Origin: Belnapia mucosa
GTDB lineage: Bacteria > Pseudomonadota > Alphaproteobacteria > Acetobacterales > Acetobacteraceae
NCBI RefSeq assembly: GCF_016775475.1
Contig: NZ_JAEUXJ010000009.1
Location: 62,001-126,000, forward strand
DNA: 64,000 bases
Direction of reading: 5' to 3'
Part shown: positions 58,885 to 64,000 of the stretch, piece by piece
Layout of the letters: the number at the start of each line of letters is the position of its first letter
Numbering within the stretch: position 1 is the stretch's first letter
The notes under the pieces: model-generated
Told to the model about the DNA's origin: nothing
The model's database searches: none
The model's input: only the letters and a program-made list of their open reading frames with translations
Translations under genes and position numbers: made by a program

Positions 58885-60039
58885 CTATACCTCCAGCGTG
58901 GGCAGGTCGATCCAGCGGCGCTCGCGCCAGCTCTGGAGCCCCGCTTCGGCCAGTTGCACGCCCTTGGCGCCGGCCGAGAGATCCCAGGGGAAGCTCGCCG
59001 TCTCGCCCGCCATGTACCGCAGGAACATCTCCCACTGGGCGCGGAAGCCGTTGGGGTAGTCCTGGGTGTTCGGCACTTCCTGCCAGCCCGCGAAGAAGTC
59101 GATCGGCTGCGGGATGTCGGGGTTCCAGACCGGCTTCGGCGTGTTCACCCGGCTCTGCGTCCAGCATTTCTGCAGGCCAGCGACGGCGCTGCCATGGGTG
59201 CCATCCACCTGGAAGGTGGCGAGGTCGTCGCGCCGGACGCGCGTCACCCAGCTGCTGTTGATATGCGCAATGATGCCGCCGCGCAGCTGGAAGGTGGCAT
59301 AGGCGGCATCGTCCACATCGGCCTTGTAGGGCTTGCCGTCCTCGCCGATCCGCTCCGGAATATGCGTCGCGCCGAGGCAGGAGACCGCCTCGACCTCGCC
59401 GAAGAGATTGTCGAGCACGTAGCGCCAGTGGCAGAGCATATCGAGGATGATGCCGCCGCCCTCGGCCGCCTTGTAGTTCCAGCTCGGCCGCTGCGCCGGC
59501 TGCAGGTCGCCTTCGAAGACCCAGTAGCCGAACTCGCCCTTCACGCTGCAGATGCGGCCGAGGAAGCCGCTGTCGATCACCATCTTCAGCTTGCGCAGCC
59601 CGGGCAGGAAGAGCTTGTCCTGCACCACGCCATGCTTGATGCCGGCCTGCTTCGCCAGCCGCGCCACGCGCAGCGCGTCTTCCAGGTTGTCGGCGGTCGG
59701 CTTCTCCACATAGATGTGCTTGCCCGAGGCGATGGCGCGCTCGATCAGCCCGGCGCGCAGCTGCGTCGTCGCGGCATCGAAGAACAGCTCATCCTTCGGA
59801 TCGGCGAGGCAGGCAGCGAGGTCGGTCGAGACCCGCGTGACGCCATGGGCGCGCGCCAGTGCCTCCAGCTTCTCCCGGTTGCGGCCGACCAGGACCGGGT
59901 CGGGCACCAGCCGGTCGCCATTCGCCAGCCGCACCCCGCCATCGGCGCGGATGGCGGCGATGGAGCGGATGAGGTGCTGGTTCGTCCCCATCCGGCCGGT
60001 GACGCCGTTCATGATGATGCCGATGCGGCGTTCCGCCAT
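58885..60039 (-). CDS. Gfo/Idh/MocA family oxidoreductase
   Basis: 384 aa. The Rossmann N-terminus IGIIMNGVTGRMGTNQHL (about 6-23) and EKPTADNLEDALRV near 117 (the catalytic EKP motif) are clear. WNYKAAEGGGIILDMLCHW near 187-205 carries the conserved Gly-Gly and His. It is a NAD(P)-dependent sugar or polyol dehydrogenase. First gene of the operon with DUF993, isomerase and tctC; the TetR-type operator is 26 bp upstream. Confidence 0.9.
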   Translation of the reverse strand: MAERRIGIIMNGVTGRMGTNQHLIRSIAAIRADGGVRLANGDRLVPDPVLVGRNREKLEALARAHGVTRVSTDLAACLADPKDELFFDAATTQLRAGLIERAIASGKHIYVEKPTADNLEDALRVARLAKQAGIKHGVVQDKLFLPGLRKLKMVIDSGFLGRICSVKGEFGYWVFEGDLQPAQRPSWNYKAAEGGGIILDMLCHWRYVLDNLFGEVEAVSCLGATHIPERIGEDGKPYKADVDDAAYATFQLRGGIIAHINSSWVTRVRRDDLATFQVDGTHGSAVAGLQKCWTQSRVNTPKPVWNPDIPQPIDFFAGWQEVPNTQDYPNGFRAQWEMFLRYMAGETASFPWDLSAGAKGVQLAEAGLQSWRERRWIDLPTLEV

Positions 60040-60064
60040 CTCCCGAACCCTCCCTGGACCGTCA

Positions 60065-60082
60065 GGTAACCATCCGGTTACC
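60065..60082. promoter_or_regulatory. Inverted-repeat operator upstream of the Gfo/Idh operon
   Basis: GGTAACC-ATCC-GGTTACC, perfect 7-bp arms, 26 bp upstream of the Gfo/Idh ATG. The adjacent TetR-family gene ends 12 bp away, which makes it the obvious repressor. Confidence 0.78.
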
Positions 60083-60093
60083 CCATGCTGGAG

Positions 60094-60729
60094 TCAAGGC
60101 CGCAGATAGCCGAGCACGACCTCCACCGCATGTGCCTCCCGCGCCGCCAGCGCCGCCTCGCTCTCCAGCCCGGCGCCGAGCACGGTCGAGAGAGTATGGA
60201 TATTGGCGACGAAGAAATGCCCGAGCGCCACGATGGTGACATAGAGCTGCATCGGATCGACATCGCGCCGGAAGATCCCCGCCTCCGCCCCGCGCGCCAG
60301 CACCGTGCTGATCTGTTCCAGCAGCGGCGAATACAGGGCCGGCACCTGGGCCGACCGCCGCAGATAGGCGGCGCGGTGGATATTCTCCTGGTTCAGCAGC
60401 GCGACGAATTCGGGGTGGGCCGCGGTGTAGCGCAGGTTGAATTCCACCAGCCGCCGCATCGCCTCGGGCGGCGGCAGCGCCTCCACCCGCAGCGCCCGCT
60501 CCTCGGCCCGCTTGACGGCATAGGCGCCTTCCAGCACCACCAGCCAGAGGTCTTCCTTGCTGCCGAAATGGGCGTAGAGCATCCGCTTGTTGGCGCCCGC
60601 CCGCAGCGCGATCTCATCGACCCGTGCCCCGGCCAGCCCCTTCTCAGCGAATTCCACCAGCGCCGCGTCGAGGATGCGCTGCCGCGTCGCCGCGGCACGG
60701 GGCGAGAGGGCGGTCTCGGCCTCCGCCAT
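60094..60729 (-). CDS. TetR family transcriptional regulator
   Basis: 211 aa. The HTH (about 14-60) is RQRILDAALVEFAEKGLAGA then VDEIALRAGANKRMLYAHFGSKEDL, and the C-terminal ligand domain includes FRRDVDPMQLYVTIVALGHFF. Resembles the TetR_C_6/UidR-like group. It is 54 bp upstream of the Gfo/Idh gene, reads in the same direction and shares one base with the hydratase stop. It probably controls the operon through the repeat at 60065-60082. Confidence 0.9.
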   Translation of the reverse strand: MAEAETALSPRAAATRQRILDAALVEFAEKGLAGARVDEIALRAGANKRMLYAHFGSKEDLWLVVLEGAYAVKRAEERALRVEALPPPEAMRRLVEFNLRYTAAHPEFVALLNQENIHRAAYLRRSAQVPALYSPLLEQISTVLARGAEAGIFRRDVDPMQLYVTIVALGHFFVANIHTLSTVLGAGLESEAALAAREAHAVEVVLGYLRP

Positions 60730-61487
60730 CAGTCGAAATCCATGATGATCTCCGGCAGGCTGCCGAAGCAGGCGGTGACCCGCGCGCCGCGCGGGGGGGC
60801 CAGCATGCCGGTGGCGGTGCCGGTGCTGACCCATTCCCCAGCCCGCAGATGGGTGCCGGCGCGCGGCAGCCGGTTCGCCAGCCAGACCAGCGACCGCAGC
60901 GGGTCGCCCATCACCTCCGCCCCGCTGCCATGCCGGCGCGGGGTGCCGTCCACCGCCACCACCACGGGCATGGCGGCCAGGCCGTCGCGCCAGTCGGGGA
61001 TGGCCGGTCCCAGCACATAGCGGCCATTGCCGCTGCCATCGGCCAGGATCGCGGTGAAGGGCGGCAGGGCGGCGGTGGGGAAGCGGCATTCCGCCACCTC
61101 CACCCCGGCATGCACGGCATCGACCGCCGCCGCGACCTCCGCCTCGGTCCAGGGCGTGGCGCGGGGCGGCAGGTCCCTGGCGAGGCGGAAGAAGAATTCC
61201 GCCTCGACGATCGGGTCCAGCAGCGCCGCATGGTCCAGCCGCACCGGGCTGGCGAGCAGGGGGCCGAAGCTGCGGCCGAAGATCGGCTCCGGCATGCGGA
61301 GCCGGGCGCGCATCACGTCATTGGTGCCGGCGACTTTCCAACCGAGCGGCGCCCAGCCGAGCCGCGCCGCCACCTCGGCCGCCACGGCATAGGCGGCATC
61401 GGCATCGGTCGGCACCAGATGCGGCGGCAGGGCGGCGACCTGCCGCCCGTCCCGCCGCGCCGCCAGCAGCAGATCGGCCAGCATCAT
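60729..61487 (-). CDS. 2-keto-4-pentenoate hydratase family protein
   Basis: 252 aa, FAA-hydrolase-type fold. WKVAGTNDVMRARLRMPEPIFG (near 50-71), EAEFFFRLARDLP (metal-ligand Glu residues) and GDPLRSLVWLANRLPRAGTHLRAGEWVSTGTATGM (in pieces, GDPLRSLVWLAN; RAGEWVSTGTATG) match MhpD-like hydratases. Starts at ATGATG overlapping the acyl-CoA dehydrogenase stop. It suggests degradation of an aromatic or dicarboxylic compound. Confidence 0.88.
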   Translation of the reverse strand: MMLADLLLAARRDGRQVAALPPHLVPTDADAAYAVAAEVAARLGWAPLGWKVAGTNDVMRARLRMPEPIFGRSFGPLLASPVRLDHAALLDPIVEAEFFFRLARDLPPRATPWTEAEVAAAVDAVHAGVEVAECRFPTAALPPFTAILADGSGNGRYVLGPAIPDWRDGLAAMPVVVAVDGTPRRHGSGAEVMGDPLRSLVWLANRLPRAGTHLRAGEWVSTGTATGMLAPPRGARVTACFGSLPEIIMDFD

Positions 61488-63172
61488 GGCGCCAGCGCCC
61501 GAGCCAGCAGCGCATCCGGCACGGCGGCATCCGTATCCTCCAGCGGGTCGCGCGGCAGCACCCGGTGCGCCAGCACCAGCCGGGCGAGGGCCAGCCGGTC
61601 GGGATCGCCGAGCCGCTCCGCTTCCCAGGCCATCGCCGCCGCCGAGGTCAGGTGATAGAGCGCGCTCGCCGCCTGCCGCGCGAGGGCCGGGTTCTCCTGC
61701 GCGCGTGCCGCCAGGGCAGCGGCACGGTCGAAGGCCGGCAGCGCCTCCGGCAGGGCCGCGCCATTGCCGAGCAGCCCATGCACATGCGCCCGCAGCACCG
61801 GCAGCGAGCCTTCGCGCTGCGCCGCCCGCAGCACGTCGAGGGCGACGATATTGCTCGTCCCCTCCCAGATGCTGCCGAGATGGGAGTCGCGCAGCAGCCG
61901 CGCATCCGGCCATTCCTCGATATAGCCGCAGCCGCCACGCACCTCCATCGCATCGCCCGTGACGCGGCGGGCGTCGCGGCAGGCGCGGAATTTCAGCAGC
62001 GGCGTCAGGATGCGCAGCAGGGCATAGGCGCCCGCCTCCCCGGCATCGCTGCGCCGCAGCGCCTCGGCCGCCTGGAAGACCATGCTGCGCGCCTGCTCCA
62101 TCGGCAGGACCAGCTTCATCAGCTGGCGGCGCATCAGCGGCATCTCGATCAGCGTCCGGCCGAAGGCGATGCGATGGCGGGCGACGAAGACCGCCTCGGT
62201 CACCGCGCGCCGCATCAGCCCCGCCGCCCGCATCCCGTTCGAGAGGCGGGAGGCATTGACCATATCGGCCATCTGCTTGAAGCCCGCCTCCGGCTCGCCG
62301 ACCAGGAAGGCCGTCGCCCCTTCCAGCCGGATCTCGCCCGAGGCCATGGAACGGGTGCCGAGCTTGTCCTTCAGACGCACGATCCGATAGGCGTTGGGCG
62401 AGCCATCCGGCCTCTCCCGCGGCAGGAGGAAGAGCGAGACGCCCCGGAGCCCCGCCGGCCCGCCGCGACGCCGCGCCAGCACCAGCGCCATCCCTGCATC
62501 GGCATTGCTGCAGAACCACTTGTCGCCGGTCAGCGCCCAGGTTCCATCTGCCTGCGGCTCGGCCAGCACTGCGGTTGCCGCGATGTCGGAGCCGGCGCCC
62601 TGCTCGGTCATGAACATCGCGCCCTGGCGCAGCGCATCGAGATCGGTCGCGGTCAGCCCCGGCAGGTAGCGCGCCACCAGCGCCGGGTCGCCGAAGCGGC
62701 GGAGCGTCCGGGCCAGCGCATCGGTCATCGAGAGCGGGCAGCACAGGCCGAATTCCGCCTGCACGAAGAGATAGCTCAGCGCATACTTGGCCGCCGGCGG
62801 CATCGGCGCCGGCCAGCCCAGCACGCCGGGCCGGTGCGACATGGCGGCCAGCCCGAACTCGGCGAAGGCCACCCGTTCCAGCTCGCGGTACGCCGGGTGG
62901 TAGTCGATCCGCTGCGCATCCTCGCCGCGGCGGTTGCGGTGCAGCAGCTCGGGCGGATTGCGGTCCGCCTCGCCGGCCAGGACATCCAGCCGCCCGCCGG
63001 CCAGCGCCCCCATCCGGTCCAGATGCGGCGCCAGATGCGCCAGCAGGTCGGACGGCAGATAGAGGCCGAGCAGCGGCGCCAGCCACGGATCGGCACGGAA
63101 GAGGTTCAGCCCATGGCTGTCGGGCACGGCCTCGGCCCCGCTCGGGGGCGGCGTGAAGGGCAAGCTGTCCAT
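61484..63172 (-). CDS. Acyl-CoA dehydrogenase, AidB-like group
   Basis: 562 aa. FMTEQGAGSDIAAT (about 187-200) and GDKWFCSNADAG (about 216-227) are the ACAD flavin/substrate signatures. RRQLMKLVLPMEQARSMVF and EVRGGCGYIEEWPDARLLRDSHLG (in part), IWEGTSNIV follow, as in AidB-like proteins. It lacks the AidB DNA-binding extension as far as I can see. The ATG at 63172 is used; a GTG 6 bp upstream is possible. It leads the acd-hydratase-tetR run. Confidence 0.9.
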   Translation of the reverse strand: MDSLPFTPPPSGAEAVPDSHGLNLFRADPWLAPLLGLYLPSDLLAHLAPHLDRMGALAGGRLDVLAGEADRNPPELLHRNRRGEDAQRIDYHPAYRELERVAFAEFGLAAMSHRPGVLGWPAPMPPAAKYALSYLFVQAEFGLCCPLSMTDALARTLRRFGDPALVARYLPGLTATDLDALRQGAMFMTEQGAGSDIAATAVLAEPQADGTWALTGDKWFCSNADAGMALVLARRRGGPAGLRGVSLFLLPRERPDGSPNAYRIVRLKDKLGTRSMASGEIRLEGATAFLVGEPEAGFKQMADMVNASRLSNGMRAAGLMRRAVTEAVFVARHRIAFGRTLIEMPLMRRQLMKLVLPMEQARSMVFQAAEALRRSDAGEAGAYALLRILTPLLKFRACRDARRVTGDAMEVRGGCGYIEEWPDARLLRDSHLGSIWEGTSNIVALDVLRAAQREGSLPVLRAHVHGLLGNGAALPEALPAFDRAAALAARAQENPALARQAASALYHLTSAAAMAWEAERLGDPDRLALARLVLAHRVLPRDPLEDTDAAVPDALLARALAP

Positions 63173-63251
63173 GCACACAGCATGCCGCGTCCCGGCCCCG
63201 TCATGCTAGGCTTCCCGGCGGGAGAAGAACACGCCAGGGAGGGCCTGCATC

Positions 63252-63674
63252 ATGTCCATCGCCGCCGTGATCCGCGAGAAGGGCCGCAATGTCGTCTCCG
63301 TCTCGCCCGAGGCCGGAATCGCCGAGATCGCCTCCGTCATCGCCTCCCGCCGGATCGGCGCGTTGGTGGTGCTGGCCGACCACGGCGGGCTGGTCGGCAT
63401 CGTCAGCGAACGCGACGTGGTGAAGGCCCTGGCCCGCCACGGCGTCCGGGCGCTGGAGCAGACCGCGAGCGACCTGATGACCCGCCAGGTGACGACGGTG
63501 ACCATGCAGACCTCCGTCGACCAGGCGATGGAGATCATGGATGCCGGCTATTTCCGCCACCTGCCGGTGATGGACGGGACCGAGCTGGCCGGGATCGTCA
63601 GCATCCGCGACCTGGTGAAACACAAGATCCGGGTTCAGCAGCGGGCGCTGAGGGCGCAGCCCGATCCGGGCTGA
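63252..63674 (+). CDS. CBS domain protein
   Basis: 140 aa, two CBS motifs (about 8-60 and 73-130), with HGGLVGIVSERDVVKALARHG and AGIVSIRDLVKHKI at the ends of the repeats. Stand-alone CBS pairs bind adenosyl ligands and regulate partners; the partner is unknown. It is divergent from the acyl-CoA dehydrogenase. Confidence 0.9.
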   Translation: MSIAAVIREKGRNVVSVSPEAGIAEIASVIASRRIGALVVLADHGGLVGIVSERDVVKALARHGVRALEQTASDLMTRQVTTVTMQTSVDQAMEIMDAGYFRHLPVMDGTELAGIVSIRDLVKHKIRVQQRALRAQPDPG

Positions 63675-63746
63675 GGAGCGGGGAGGGCTGGACCTCGGCG
63701 GGGGCGGTGGGCAGGATCGCGCCGCAACCAGGGGGAAGGAACCGCC

Positions 63747-64000
63747 ATGACCGATCGCTGGCAGCCGAGCGAACGCTACCCGGACCCGTCCATTGTCGCC
63801 CTCGACCCCGCCTTCAAGAAATACCACCTCGCCCTCTCGGCGGTGGAGCGGCTCTGGACCGGGTCCCGCTGGGGCGAGGGGCCGGTCTGGCTCGGCGATA
63901 TGCGCTGCCTGCTCTGGTCCGACATCCCGAACAACCGCGTCCTGAAGTGGGACGAAGCGACAGGCACGGTGAGCGAGTGGCAGAAGCCCTCCAACAATGC
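63747..64000 (+). CDS. SMP-30/gluconolactonase family protein, cut by window edge
   Basis: Partial: the first 84 codons are present. After MTDRWQPSERYPDPSIVAL, the segment RWGEGPVWLGDMRCLLWSDI is the SMP-30/LRE N-terminal signature with the metal-ligand Glu in EGPVW. GGGGGAAGGA lies upstream of the ATG. It would be a sugar lactonase, which fits the nearby sugar-type catabolic genes. Confidence 0.85.
   Translation, partial: MTDRWQPSERYPDPSIVALDPAFKKYHLALSAVERLWTGSRWGEGPVWLGDMRCLLWSDIPNNRVLKWDEATGTVSEWQKPSNN

Noticed and set aside
60729..63176. 815-codon frame across the hydratase and acyl-CoA dehydrogenase, read as one fusion
   Set aside because: The upstream part is a shifted frame of the acyl-CoA dehydrogenase gene, whose correct frame is clear; the hydratase starts at 61487.
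1..64000. tRNA, rRNA and CRISPR arrays
   Set aside because: I found no rRNA-like or CCA-tRNA-like stretch and no regularly spaced direct repeats.

Overview
This window is a contiguous stretch of a high-GC alphaproteobacterial chromosome. A Roseomonas-like member of the Acetobacteraceae is the best guess, from the hopanoid genes (hpnN, hpnH), a cbb3 oxidase, two TctC-type binding proteins and an origin-type gene order. This assignment rests on gene content and codon bias, not on a search. Coding density is very high: many neighbours overlap by ATGA or TGATG, and several convergent pairs share stop-codon bases. I see no tRNA, rRNA, insertion sequence, prophage or CRISPR array.

Layout. 1-6.7 kb: ccoNOQP-ccoG-fixH (cbb3 oxidase and its assembly), with a perfect FNR/FixK box upstream and a divergent DUF2189 membrane protein, then a TauE/SafE-type protein with its own FNR-like box. 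6.7-13.6 kb: copC-copD-hpnN on the minus strand, back to back with ispH-hpnH. 13.7-18.8 kb: an Nfu-type Fe-S carrier, a RutE-like reductase, an orphan response regulator, ribA, an L,D-transpeptidase-type protein, the PLP protein YggS and a ThiE-like protein. 19-27 kb: a porin, a DUF3576 lipoprotein, an orphan CusA/CzcA-type RND pump, azlCD, DUF1489 and a secreted hydrolase.

27-50.5 kb looks like the replication-origin neighbourhood of an alphaproteobacterium: leuS-lptE-holA, then parB-parA-rsmG-mnmG-(unknown)-mnmE, and later rho, hemJ, hemH and hemE, followed by ppsR and maf. Two parS-like sites lie at the start of rsmG. The 313-bp hemE/ppsR gap holds eleven GANTC (CcrM) sites, nine of them within 116 bp, and four DnaA-box-like sequences. 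I propose it as the chromosomal origin. Genes left of it (hemE to rho) read leftward and ppsR-maf read rightward, as expected for co-orientation with replication. The parA gene has no ATG, GTG or TTG upstream of its Walker A motif and probably starts at CTG.

50.5-64 kb is more variable: a possible papain-like hypothetical, XRE and Smr proteins, lutCB, a small iron-permease-family protein, an SCP2-like/hydrolase fusion, and a catabolic cluster (acyl-CoA dehydrogenase, hydratase, TetR, then Gfo/Idh oxidoreductase, DUF993, TIM-barrel isomerase and TctC) with a perfect inverted-repeat operator in front of the oxidoreductase. The window ends in a CBS-domain protein and the start of an SMP-30 family gene.
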